Below, piece after piece: positions 12,046 through 22,959 of a stretch of DNA of 64,000 nucleotides (the stretch's first letter is position 1; each line of letters opens with the position of its first letter). A model generated the notes under the pieces. The model made no database searches. It saw nothing but the letters and a program-made list of their open reading frames with translations, and had not been told where the DNA came from. The position numbers and the translations under genes are program-made. Origin of the DNA: Myrica gale (lineage: Eukaryota > Streptophyta > Magnoliopsida > Fagales > Myricaceae); NCBI GenBank assembly GCA_963930655.1, contig OZ005608.1, positions 14,570,001 to 14,634,000 on the forward strand. Reading direction: 5' to 3'.

Positions 12046-12322
12046 ACATCTTTTTTACCGCCCCCGAGAAGATTTTCGTGCGGAAAAAATATTTATCTGA
12101 ACGGGATTAGATTTCCGCCGGTATTTGGAAACACTCCACTTTTCCGGTGCGAAAAACGAAGACGAAAACTACATGACGAAAATTTGATTTTTCAAAAACT
12201 CGGATATTTTTTTGTCGCAATTCGGCGCGAAAAACCTCTTTCAGCGACGTTGAATACCCGTGAATGGATGTATTTCCCCTGTGAGAGGGATCCATATAAG
12301 AAATCATTGCAACAAACATAAC

Positions 12323-12442
12323 GGGTGCGATCATACCAGCACTAATGCACCGGATCCCATCAGAACTCCGCAGTTAAGCGTGCTTGGGCGAGAGTAGTAC
12401 TAGGATGGGTGACCTCCTGGGAAGTCCTCGTGTTGCACCCCA
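12323..12442 (+). rRNA. 5S rRNA: 5S rRNA gene, unit 32
   Basis: Full length; class N. Confidence 0.96.
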
Positions 12443-12719
12443 ACATCTTTTTTCCTGCCCCCGAGAAGATTTTCGTGCGGAAAAAATATTTATCTGAACG
12501 GGATTAGATTTCCGCCGGTATTTGGAAACACTCCACTTTTCCGGTGCGAAAAAAGAAGACGAAAACTACATGACGAAATTTTGATTTTTCAAAAACTCGG
12601 ATATTTTTTTGTCGCAATTCCGCGCGAAAAACCTCTTTCAGCGACGTTGAATACCCGTGAATGGATGTATTTCCCCTGTGAGAGGGATCCATATAAGAAA
12701 TCATTGCAACAAACATAAC

Positions 12720-12839
12720 GGGTGCGATCATACCAGCACTAATGCACCGGATCCCATCAGAACTCCGCAGTTAAGCGTGCTTGGGCGAGAGTAGTACTAG
12801 GATGGGTGACCTCCTGGGAAGTCCTCGTGTTGCACCCCA
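12720..12839 (+). rRNA. 5S rRNA: 5S rRNA gene, unit 33
   Basis: Full length; K spacer with ccgcgcg. Confidence 0.96.
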
Positions 12840-13116
12840 ACATCTTTTTTCCTGCCCCCGAGAAGATTTTCGTGCGGAAAAAATATTTATCTGAACGGGA
12901 TTAGATTTCCGCCGGTATTTGGAAACACTCCACTTTTCCGGTGCGAAAAACGAAGACGAAAACTACATGACGAAAATTTGATTTTTCAAAAACTCGGATA
13001 TTTTTTTGTCGCAATTCGGCGCGAAAAACCTCTTTCAGCGACGTTGAATACCCGTGAATGGATGTATTTCCCCTGTGAGAGGGATCCATATAAGAAATCA
13101 TTGCAACAAACATAAC

Positions 13117-13236
13117 GGGTGCGATCATACCAGCACTAATGCACCGGATCCCATCAGAACTCCGCAGTTAAGCGTGCTTGGGCGAGAGTAGTACTAGGAT
13201 GGGTGACCTCCTGGGAAGTCCTCGTGTTGCACCCCA
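13117..13236 (+). rRNA. 5S rRNA: 5S rRNA gene, unit 34
   Basis: Full length; class N. Begins the second 1588-bp block (12901-14488). Confidence 0.96.
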
Positions 13237-13513
13237 ACATCTTTTTTCCTGCCCCCGAGAAGATTTTCGTGCGGAAAAAATATTTATCTGAACGGGATTA
13301 GATTTACGCCGGTATTTGGAAACACTCCACTTTTCCGGTGCGAAAAAAGAAGACGAAAACTACATGACGAAATTTTGATTTTTCAAAAACTCGGATATTT
13401 TTTTGTCGCAATTCCGCGCGAAAAACCTCTTTCAGCGACGTTGAATACCCGTGAATGGATGTATTTCCCCTGTGAGAGGGATCCATATAAGAAATCATTG
13501 CAACAAACATAAC

Positions 13514-13633
13514 GGGTGCGATCATACCAGCACTAATGCACCGGATCCCATCAGAACTCCGCAGTTAAGCGTGCTTGGGCGAGAGTAGTACTAGGATGGG
13601 TGACCTCCTGGGAAGTCCTCGTGTTGCACCCCA
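13514..13633 (+). rRNA. 5S rRNA: 5S rRNA gene, unit 35
   Basis: Full length; K spacer with the gatttacgcc change shared with unit 31. Confidence 0.96.
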
Positions 13634-13910
13634 ACATCTTTTTTACCGCCCCCGAGAAGATTTTCGTGCGGAAAAAATATTTATCTGAACGGGATTAGAT
13701 TTCCGCCGGTATTTGGAAACACTCCACTTTTCCGGTGCGAAAAACGAAGACGAAAACTACATGACGAAAATTTGATTTTTCAAAAACTCGGATATTTTTT
13801 TGTCGCAATTCGGCGCGAAAAACCTCTTTCAGCGACGTTGAATACCCGTGAATGGATGTATTTCCCCTGTGAGAGGGATCCATATAAGAAATCATTGCAA
13901 CAAACATAAC

Positions 13911-14030
13911 GGGTGCGATCATACCAGCACTAATGCACCGGATCCCATCAGAACTCCGCAGTTAAGCGTGCTTGGGCGAGAGTAGTACTAGGATGGGTGA
14001 CCTCCTGGGAAGTCCTCGTGTTGCACCCCA
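13911..14030 (+). rRNA. 5S rRNA: 5S rRNA gene, unit 36
   Basis: Full length; class N, matches unit 32. Confidence 0.96.
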
Positions 14031-14307
14031 ACATCTTTTTTCCTGCCCCCGAGAAGATTTTCGTGCGGAAAAAATATTTATCTGAACGGGATTAGATTTC
14101 CGCCGGTATTTGGAAACACTCCACTTTTCCGGTGCGAAAAAAGAAGACGAAAACTACATGACGAAATTTTGATTTTTCAAAAACTCGGATATTTTTTTGT
14201 CGCAATTCCGCGCGAAAAACCTCTTTCAGCGACGTTGAATACCCGTGAATGGATGTATTTCCCCTGTGAGAGGGATCCATATAAGAAATCATTGCAACAA
14301 ACATAAC

Positions 14308-14427
14308 GGGTGCGATCATACCAGCACTAATGCACCGGATCCCATCAGAACTCCGCAGTTAAGCGTGCTTGGGCGAGAGTAGTACTAGGATGGGTGACCT
14401 CCTGGGAAGTCCTCGTGTTGCACCCCA
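14308..14427 (+). rRNA. 5S rRNA: 5S rRNA gene, unit 37
   Basis: Full length; K spacer with ccgcgcg, matches unit 33. Confidence 0.96.
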
Positions 14428-14704
14428 ACATCTTTTTTCCTGCCCCCGAGAAGATTTTCGTGCGGAAAAAATATTTATCTGAACGGGATTAGATTTCCGC
14501 CGGTATTTGGAAACACTCCACTTTTCCGGTGCGAAAAAAGAAGACGAAAACTACATGACGAAATTTTGATTTTTCAAAAACTCGGATATTTTTTTGTCGC
14601 AATTCCGCGCGAAAAACCTCTTTCAGCGACGTTGAATACCCGTGAATGGATGTATTTCCCCTGTGAGAGGGATCCATATAAGAAATCATTGCAACAAACA
14701 TAAC

Positions 14705-14824
14705 GGGTGCGATCATACCAGCACTAATGCACCGGATCCCATCAGAACTCCGCAGTTAAGCGCGCTTGGGCGAGAGTAGTACTAGGATGGGTGACCTCCT
14801 GGGAAGTCCTCGTGTTGCACCCCA
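14705..14824 (+). rRNA. 5S rRNA: 5S rRNA gene, unit 38
   Basis: Full length with C at nt 59; ccgcgcg spacer; before a truncated unit. Confidence 0.96.
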
Positions 14825-15101
14825 ACATCTTTTTTACCGCCCCCGAGAAGATTTTCGTGCGGAAAAAATATTTATCTGAACGGGATTAGATTTCCGCCGG
14901 TATTTGGAAACACTCCACTTTTCCGGTGCGAAAAACGAAGACGAAAACTACATGACGAAATTTTGATTTTTCAAAAACTCGGATATTTTTTTGTCGCAAT
15001 TCGGCGCGAAAAACCTCTTTCAGCGACGTTGAATACCCGTGAATGGATGTATTTCCCCTGTGAGAGGGATCCATATAAGAAATCATTGCAACAACCATAA
15101 C

Positions 15102-15164
15102 GGGTGCGATCATACCAGCACTAATGCACCGGATCCCATCAGAACTCCGCAGGGTTGCACCCCA
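15102..15164 (+). pseudogene. Truncated 5S gene, unit 39
   Basis: Same deletion and junction; starts the second 1530-bp block. Confidence 0.95.
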
Positions 15165-15440
15165 ACATCTTTTTTCCCGCCCCCGAGAAGATTTTCGTGC
15201 GGAAAAAATATTTATCTGAACGGGATTAGATTTCCGCCGGTATTTGAAAACACTCCACTTTTCCGGTGCGAAAAACGAAGACGAAAACTACATGACGAAA
15301 TTTTGATTTTTCAAAAACTCCGATATTTTTTGTAGCAATTCGGCGCGAAAAACCTCTTTCAGCGACGTTGAATACCCGTGAATGGATGTATTTCCCCTGT
15401 GAGAGGGATCCATATAAGAAATCATTGCAACAACCATAAC

Positions 15441-15560
15441 GGGTGCGATCATACCAGCACTAATGCACCGGATCCCATCAGAACTCCGCAGTTAAGCGTG
15501 CTTGGGCGAGAGTAGTACTAGGATGGGTGACCTCCTGGGAATTCCTCGTGTTGCACCCCA
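15441..15560 (+). rRNA. 5S rRNA: 5S rRNA gene, unit 40
   Basis: Full length, T at nt 102; 396-bp unit. Confidence 0.96.
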
Positions 15561-15837
15561 ACATCTTTTTTCCCGCCCCCGAGAAGATTTTCGTGCGGAA
15601 AAAATATTTATCTGAACGGGATTAGATTTCCGCCGGTATTTGAAAACACTCCACTTTTCCGGTGCGAAAAACGAAGACGAAAACTACATGACGAAATTTT
15701 GATTTTTCAAAAACTCGGATATTTTTTTGTCGCAATTCGGCTCGAAAAACCTCTTTCAGCGACGTTGAATACCCGTGAATGGATGTATTTCCCCTGTGAG
15801 AGGGATCCATATAAGAAATCATTGCAACAAACATAAC

Positions 15838-15957
15838 GGGTGCGATCATACCAGCACTAATGCACCGGATCCCATCAGAACTCCGCAGTTAAGCGTGCTT
15901 GGGCGAGAGTAGTACTAGGATGGGTGACCTCCTGGGAAGTCCTCGTGTTGCACCCCA
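15838..15957 (+). rRNA. 5S rRNA: 5S rRNA gene, unit 41
   Basis: Full length; cggctcg spacer. Confidence 0.96.
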
Positions 15958-16234
15958 ACATCTTTTTTCCCGCCCCCGAGAAGATTTTCGTGCGGAAAAA
16001 ATATTTATCTGAACGGGATTAGATTTCCGCCGGTATTTGGAAACACTCCACTTTTCCGGTGCGAAAAAAGAAGACGAAAACTACATGACGAAATTTTGAT
16101 TTTTCAAAAACTCGGATATTTTTTTGTCGCAATTCGGCGCGAAAAACCTCTTTCAGCGACGTTGAATACCCGTGAATGGATGTATTTCCCCTGTGAGAGG
16201 GATCCATATAAGAAATCATTGCAACAAACATAAC

Positions 16235-16354
16235 GGGTGCGATCATACCAGCACTAATGCACCGGATCCCATCAGAACTCCGCAGTTAAGCGTGCTTGGG
16301 CGAGAGTAGTACTAGGATGGGTGACCTCCTGGGAAGTCCTCGTGTTGCACCCCA
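16235..16354 (+). rRNA. 5S rRNA: 5S rRNA gene, unit 42
   Basis: Full length; K spacer. Precedes a truncated unit but has T, not C, at nt 59, the only exception to that pairing. Confidence 0.96.
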
Positions 16355-16631
16355 ACATCTTTTTTACCGCCCCCGAGAAGATTTTCGTGCGGAAAAAATA
16401 TTTATCTGAACGGGATTAGATTTCCGCCGGTATTTGGAAACACTCCACTTTTCCGGTGCGAAAAACGAAGACGAAAACTACATGACGAAATTTTGATTTT
16501 TCAAAAACTCGGATATTTTTTTGTCGCAATTCGGCGCGAAAAACCTCTTTCAGCGACGTTGAATACCCGTGAATGGATGTATTTCCCCTGTGAGAGGGAT
16601 CCATATAAGAAATCATTGCAACAACCATAAC

Positions 16632-16694
16632 GGGTGCGATCATACCAGCACTAATGCACCGGATCCCATCAGAACTCCGCAGGGTTGCACCCCA
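16632..16694 (+). pseudogene. Truncated 5S gene, unit 43
   Basis: Same deletion; only four units after the previous truncated copy, in a direct tandem of the 1530-bp block. Confidence 0.95.
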
Positions 16695-16970
16695 ACATCT
16701 TTTTTCCCGCCCCCGAGAAGATTTTCGTGCGGAAAAAATATTTATCTGAACGGGATTAGATTTCCGCCGGTATTTGAAAACACTCCACTTTTCCGGTGCG
16801 AAAAACGAAGACGAAAACTACATGACGAAATTTTGATTTTTCAAAAACTCCGATATTTTTTGTAGCAATTCGGCGCGAAAAACCTCTTTCAGCGACGTTG
16901 AATACCCGTGAATGGATGTATTTCCCCTGTGAGAGGGATCCATATAAGAAATCATTGCAACAACCATAAC

Positions 16971-17090
16971 GGGTGCGATCATACCAGCACTAATGCACCG
17001 GATCCCATCAGAACTCCGCAGTTAAGCGTGCTTGGGCGAGAGTAGTACTAGGATGGGTGACCTCCTGGGAATTCCTCGTGTTGCACCCCA
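16971..17090 (+). rRNA. 5S rRNA: 5S rRNA gene, unit 44
   Basis: Full length, T at nt 102; 396-bp unit. Confidence 0.96.
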
Positions 17091-17367
17091 ACATCTTTTT
17101 TCCCGCCCCCGAGAAGATTTTCGTGCGGAAAAAATATTTATCTGAACGGGATTAGATTTCCGCCGGTATTTGAAAACACTCCACTTTTCCGGTGCGAAAA
17201 ACGAAGACGAAAACTACATGACGAAATTTTGATTTTTCAAAAACTCGGATATTTTTTTGTCGCAATTCGGCTCGAAAAACCTCTTTCAGCGACGTTGAAT
17301 ACCCGTGAATGGATGTATTTCCCCTGTGAGAGGGATCCATATAAGAAATCATTGCAACAAACATAAC

Positions 17368-17487
17368 GGGTGCGATCATACCAGCACTAATGCACCGGAT
17401 CCCATCAGAACTCCGCAGTTAAGCGTGCTTGGGCGAGAGTAGTACTAGGATGGGTGACCTCCTGGGAAGTCCTCGTGTTGCACCCCA
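17368..17487 (+). rRNA. 5S rRNA: 5S rRNA gene, unit 45 (last in window)
   Basis: Full length; cggctcg spacer. The following K-class spacer (from 17549) is cut at 17722, so the gene of unit 46 is absent. Confidence 0.96.
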
Positions 17488-17726
17488 ACATCTTTTTTCC
17501 CGCCCCCGAGAAGATTTTCGTGCGGAAAAAATATTTATCTGAACGGGATTAGATTTCCGCCGGTATTTGGAAACACTCCACTTTTCCGGTGCGAAAAAAG
17601 AAGACGAAAACTACATGACGAAATTTTGATTTTTCAAAAACTCGGATATTTTTTTGTCGCAATTCGGCGCGAAAAACCTCTTTCAGCGACGTTGAATACC
17701 CGTGAATGGATGTATTTCCCCTATTC

Positions 17727-18522
17727 ATGATGTCTAACGCAATATCTAGAATCCTAGATGATAACAAACTGATTGGGCCAAAATTCCTTGATTGGAAGAG
17801 AAATCTTATGATCGTACTCACTGTGGATAAAATAGTTCATGTCCTTAAAGAGGAGACTCATCAGCTTGCCTTAGCTGATGCTACTCAAGAACAAAGAGTC
17901 TTTTTGAAAAGTGGCATAAGGCAGACGAATTAGCTCGTTGTTATATGTTGGCGTCTATGTCCAACTTATTGCAAAAGCAATGCGAGGGCATAACGACAGC
18001 TAAGGAGATATTGGGATATCTCCAAGAGCTATTCGGAGAGCAAAGTCGTTCTGCATGCCACCAAGTTATGAAATTGCTGATGACTACCATAATGTTGGAC
18101 GGTGCTCCAGTTCGGGAACATGTCTTGAAGATGATATCTTGCATCACAGAACTGGAGACACTAGGTGCAGAAATGGATGGCGAGACCAAGATAGGAGCGA
18201 CATTGGCATCTTTGCCATAGTCGTTCAACCAGTTCATATTAAATTATAATATGAACAAGATGATAGTGAATTTTTTCGAGCTGCTCAATATGTTGCAAGC
18301 AGCTGAATAGCTTATCAAAAAGGAGAAATGTTCTCTGATGATAATGGACAAGCCACAAGTCAGTCTCCCTCGGGATTCAAACCCAAAGGGAAGAAATTCA
18401 AGAAGAAGAAAAGGTCTCAGCCTAGCTCAAAGGTAAAGAAGGAGGACAAGAGCAAGCCGAATAAGAAGGCTAAGGGAAATTGTTTCCACTGCGACAAACC
18501 AGGTCATTGGAAAAGAAATTAA
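17727..18522 (+). pseudogene. Copia gag (capsid and zinc knuckle), broken
   Basis: The first segment (17727-17933) has the copia gag N-terminus with motifs KLIGPKFLDWKRNL and HVLKEE. After a frameshift the capsid continues from about 17945 (LASMSNLLQ, ELFGEQSR, VREHVLKMISCITELE) to a stop at 18218. A later segment (18328-18522) is lysine-rich and ends in a CCHC knuckle CFHCDKPGHWKRN, with a TAA just before the last cysteine. Gag coats the RNA in the cytoplasmic particle. The two adjacent ATGs at 17727 and 17730 are the natural starts; the frame that enters from the 5S spacer at 17706 is fortuitous. Confidence 0.8.
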
Positions 18523-18567
18523 TGCGTGTATCATGCTTCTTTGTAGCAAAAAAAGCTTTTTGAAGGT

Positions 18568-21500
18568 ATGTTTGTCATTGAAATGAATTTAATAAATGGT
18601 CCATTAAATTCATGGTGTGTCGATTCAGGCACAACGTCTCACATCTGCAATATGTTGCTGGGGTTTAAAGAAACCCGGAGACTAGAGGAAGGGGAAGTCA
18701 TCCTAAAGATGGGGACGACTGTAACTGTTGCAGCGACTGTCATAGGAACTTTTCACTTAAGTCTACAACGTAATAAAGTTTTACTTTTGGAAGATTCTCT
18801 ATACGTACAAGAATGTCGTAGAAAATTAATTTTTGTTTCAAAACTTGGAATATCTGGATATTCTGTTGTTTTTAATACTAAACTTGTTATTAATTTTCAC
18901 AATCAGTTTATTGCTTCTGGTACTATTATAGATGGTCTATATATTTTGAAAATTATTGTAGACTTTGTGAATAATATAGAGAATGATGTAGATACCAGTG
19001 TGAAAACTCTCAAGAGGAAGAGGGATGTCAATCCCACTTACTTGTGGCATCTAAGACTTGGTCATGCTAATTTTGATAGGATCAACAGATTAGTAAGGGA
19101 TGAGCCGTTAGACCTTGTGAAGGTTTAGCCATACCCAATTTGCGAGCCTTGCTTGTAGGGAAAGATGACCAGTAATCCTTTTAAAGGAAAAGGAACTAGA
19201 GCCACATAGTTGTTAGAGTTAGTTCATACTGATGTATGTGGTCCTTATAACCACATAGCCAGAGGAGGGTTCTCATACTTCATCACATTTATTGATGATT
19301 ATTCTAGGTATAGTTATTTATACCTGATGATACACAAGTCGGAATCTTTTGAAAAGTTCAAAGAGTTTCAGAGTGAAGTTGAGAATCAACTGGAAATGAG
19401 TATTAAGATACTCTGGTCTGATAGAGGAGGTGAATATCTCTCCGGAGATTTTCAATCTCATCTCAAAGAGAAAGGCATCATATCTCAATTGACTCCCTCT
19501 ATTAGGCCATAACATAATGGTGTTGCAAAAAGAAGAAACGAAACACTATTAGATATGGTTCGGTCAATGATGAGCATGTCACAATTACTTGTTTATTTTT
19601 GGGGTTATACCTTAGAGACAACTGTTTATATTCTAAACAGGATACCCACTAAGTCTGTTCCTAATACTCTATATGAGTTATGGACTGGCAAAAAGCCAAG
19701 TCTGAATCATTTTAGAGTATGGGGATGTCCAGCTCACGTTAAAAGGTTTGGAGTGGAGAAACTAGGGTCAAGGACTAAAGATGTTTGTTTGTGGGTTACC
19801 CCAAAAGATCAACTGGTTATTACTTTTACAACCAAAATGATCAAAAGGTAATTGTTAGTAGGAATATGATATTCCTGGAAGATGAGTACAACCTAAGTGA
19901 TGGGAAAAACAATATTGTTCTTGATGAACAGTTAGTTGAACCATAAACTATGGCAGATAAGATTGATGTAAAAGGGATATAATTGAACCCACTGTTGAGT
20001 CTGAAGAGTTCAGAACTCAAGAGTCTCGGCGCGGTAAAAGAATGCATAAACCTCCAGTTAGATGTACTTTGATAAATGAGATTTTTCATATGATCCATAT
20101 ACTTACCAAGAGGCTATCAGTGATAATCATCCAACACACTGGAAGATAGCGATGGAATCATAAATGGACTCAATGTACTCCAATGAGGTCTGGACCCATG
20201 TTGATAAACCAGAAGGCATCAATCCTATAGGTTGTAAATGGGTATTCAAAAGAACACGAGGACCTACTGGAGAGGTAGAGACCTCCAAAGCTAGACTGGC
20301 TGCGAAAGGTTATACTAAAAAAATAGGGTATTGACTATGAGGAATCCTTTTCACCAGTAGCTATGATGAAGTCTATTAGAATCTTGTTGTCAATCGCCGC
20401 TCATTATGATTATGAGATCAGACAGATGGATGTGAAACCGCATTTCTGAATGGGTACATCTAAGAGGAGATTTATATGGAACAACCTGAAGGTTTCTTTT
20501 CTGCTGAACAAGAATCTAAAGTGTGTAAACTGAACAAGTCCATCTATGGACTAAAACAGGCATCACGTTGCTGGAACATCTGTTTAAATGAGATGATCAA
20601 ATCGTTTGGTTTCTCACAAAACATAGATGAATCTTGTGTTTACAAAAGGATTAGTGGGAGTTCAGTAATGTTCCTTATTCTTTATGTTGATGATATTCTA
20701 CTCATGGGGAATGACATCAATGCAATGTCATCAGTGAAAGTATGGTTAGCGAACCATTTTTTAATAAAAGACCTCAGGGAAGCATCCTACATTCTCGGGA
20801 TCAAAATGTTTAGAAACCGAGAAAAAAGGTTTTTAGGACTTTCATAAGCCCACTACATTGACAAGATATTGGCGCGGTACAGCATGCAGGATGCCAAGAA
20901 AGGGTTTTTGCCCTTTAGGCATAATATTCATCTCTCCAAGACGATATCTCCTAAGACACAGGAAGAGAGAGATAAGATGAGGAAGTTTATTTATGCTTCA
21001 GCTGTAGGAAGCCTCATGTATGCAATGCTCTGTACAAGGCCAAATATCAATCATGCAGTCAGTGTTATGAGTAGATATTAGTCACACCCAGGCCCTGAGC
21101 ACTGAACAGCGATCAAGCATATTCTCAAATACTTGAGAAGGACCAAACACTATTGTCTAGTGTGTGGTTGAGAGGATATGCTAACTGTCCAGGGATACAC
21201 AGATTCAGATTTTCAATCAGATATTGATGATAGAAGATCTACATCTGGATTTGTGTTTACATTGGGTAAAGGAGAAATGAGTTGGAGAAGTTTCAAGCAG
21301 AACACCACTGTTGACTCTACCATTGAGGTAGAATATGTTGCTGCCAGTGAATCTGCAAAGGAAGCTGTGTGAATACATAAATTCATACAAGAGCTTGAGG
21401 TTGACCTTTCGATCGAGTCCCCGATCACCATTTATTGTGACAACAATGGTACTATAGCACAAGCGGTGGAACCTCAGGCTCATCAAAGGAAAAAACATAT

Positions 21501-21672
21501 AGAAAGAAAAATTCATCTTATTCGTGACATTGTGAATCAGGGTGATGTAGTGATGGATAAAATAGCATCAGCTGAGAACATCGCAGACCCGTTCACTAAA
21601 CCGTTGACTCGAAGAGTGTTTGAGAAACATTTAGAGTCTATGGGTGTTAAATACAAGTCTGATTGGTATTGA
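18568..21672 (+). pseudogene. Copia pol (PR-INT-RT-RNaseH), broken
   Basis: Protease core WCVDSGTTSHICN is near 18614-18652. The GAG-pre-integrase motif YLWHLRLGHANFDRI follows near 19039. Integrase core starts at HTDVCGPYN (19225) with FIDDYSRYSY and the second Asp in WSDRGGEY. Reverse transcriptase shows VWTHVDKPEG, KSIYGLKQASRCW (about 20536) and catalytic LYVDDILLM (about 20683). RNase H shows YTDSDF (21193), RRSTSGFVF and the terminal KHIERKIHLIRD and ADPFTKPLTRR. Stops fall at 19126, 19510, 19849, 20845, 21079 and 21370 among others, with shifts between segments, so no polyprotein can be made. The order INT before RT defines Ty1/copia; I do not assign a clade. Confidence 0.88.
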
Positions 21673-21687
21673 GTGCAAATGAGAGAT

Positions 21688-22959
21688 TGTTAGATGTATG
21701 CCCTCAAAACCAATCATTTTCTATAATTATGAGATACTTATTGTTTAATCACTTGTATATTATTTTGGGTACATGTAATGACATAAGATGTCATATTTGC
21801 ATTGACATAAGATGTCATATTTATAATGACATTAGATGTCATATTGTTGAGCAACGTTGTAGAAAAGTCAGGCCAATGATTAATTAATCGGGGGCGGGGA
21901 GTATGACTTTTTAGATCCTTGTTGACTCACTTTGTTCTAGACCGAGGTACATGATAATGTACAAATAGGTTTACACTCGTTGTGCCTCTATAAGATTGAA
22001 TGATGGACTCCGTCATTGAGGTGGTGACCTTAAGCAAACGAGTGGGTGCAATATAAGAGTACATGCACTGAACTGGATCAAATATAAATGCTTTCTGAAA
22101 ACAATCACTGATGTAGAGAAAGGTATTCATCATAGTTAGCTTATGTTTTCCTTAGACCTGAGAGAGTTATGCAGGTTTGTTTGTTGTGTACTTCTGCTTT
22201 GACTGAATCATTTGTTGATGATCTTCGCAGATCAAATATTCCAGATAAGGTTGGGCCTTGTGCATAATAAGTGAATTTGTATAATTGCTCAATATGGAAT
22301 CCACCAGTCTCTTGATGAAGATAGTATATTCATTATGTCTGTATATTGTTGGACTCACATAAAAAAACGTTGTAGCGAGATTTTGTGAAAAATGTTTTTA
22401 CGAGTTTTACTTATATAATATATAAAGTAAATATTTGCGAAAAGGTTTTCGAAAAGTTTTGGGAGTCCAACTAGGTACAGACTGAGAATTAAGAATTATA
22501 TGAGCTAGAGACTTAATCGGTGATATTATTCCGGTCCTATTAGCTCATGTGGAATATAGTATGTTGGAAGGATAAATAAGCATATAATTGTTAGCAAAAG
22601 GGATTTCACAAAAATAGTCTCATTATCTCGGGGGGTCAATTGTGATATGTTAATGGACGTGATCACAATTTGTAGAAGCCCATAAATTCGGATTACAGAA
22701 TATAAGGGGGTTAATGAAAAAGAGTTTTTCATGATGATCCTACGGCCGAGATTTGAGATCCCTAAAGATCTCACGCTATAGCACAGTTGAGTTATGAGCC
22801 AGCCATTATAAATAGCTCTGAAATCATTTGAGAAAGAGAGATTTTCATTTCAACATAAATTTGATTTCAACTAGAGTTTCTCTCTCTCAAAGATGTGTGC
22901 GTGGATCTGAAGGAGGCATAACGCTTGGGCTGCTCTGCGCCGATCTCGCGATTCCAACA
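21688..22959 (+). repeat. Copia 3' LTR
   Basis: Begins TGTTAGATGTATGCCC just after a purine-rich tract (aaatgagaga) that follows the RNase H stop, as expected for a polypurine tract and LTR start. A TATA-like tataaat lies near 22807, followed by a pyrimidine-rich leader. The proposed end is attccaaca at 22959. A diverged relative lies inverted at 45000-45396, which supports the left boundary. Confidence 0.65.
21779..21845 (+). repeat. Three 24-bp near-palindromic repeats in copia U3
   Basis: TGACATAAGATGTCATATT occurs at 21779 and 21803 and with one change at 21827, period 24 bp. Each has inverted ends TGACAT / ATGTCA. Such tandem U3 boxes are often enhancer-like in plant copia LTRs; that role is inferred here. 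Confidence 0.7.

Larger units (their letters stand above)
1..17722 (+). repeat. Tandem 5S ribosomal DNA array, about 45.5 units
   Basis: Head-to-tail units of 397 bp (some 396 or 340 bp), each a 120-nt 5S rRNA gene plus a spacer of about 277 bp. I followed units by the conserved spacer step gggattagatttccgcc; it starts at 32, 429, 826, 1166, 1562 and so on to 17549. Spacer classes differ by a few diagnostic changes: gaaaaaagaag versus gaaaaacgaag; gaaattttgat versus gaaaatttgat; cggcgcg, cggctcg or ccgcgcg; and cctgcc, cccgcc or accgcc after the T tract. The array starts inside a unit at the window edge and ends at 17722 in mid-spacer, where copia sequence takes over. Long open frames inside the array are artefacts of the repeat. 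Confidence 0.98.
17723..22959 (+). mobile_element. Degenerate Ty1/copia retrotransposon lacking its 5' LTR
   Basis: Gag, protease, integrase, reverse transcriptase and RNase H homologies run in copia order, followed by a 3' LTR. The left edge is abrupt: 5S spacer ends at 17722 and four bases later comes the gag ATG, with no LTR, primer-binding site or leader. The coding region has many stops and shifts, so it is long dead. The right LTR edge is inferred from the terminal TGTTAG / CCAACA pair, since there is no second LTR to compare. The left end may reflect deletion by illegitimate recombination, or an assembly join. Confidence 0.85.

Noticed and set aside
979..16865. 98-codon plus-strand frames at six places
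   Set aside because: They exist only because the 57-nt deletion in truncated 5S genes removes stops; they read through rRNA and spacer.
32..17379. Repeated 75-codon minus-strand frames in every 5S unit
   Set aside because: They follow the 397-bp period of the rDNA, overlap the 5S promoter and have no family resemblance; repetition alone makes them look conserved.
1..17722. CRISPR-like regular array
   Set aside because: The repeat unit is 397 bp with an rRNA gene inside; there are no short repeats with unique spacers.
17706..17933. Chimeric frame from 5S spacer into copia gag
   Set aside because: The natural gag ATG lies at 17727; the upstream codons are chance spacer sequence.
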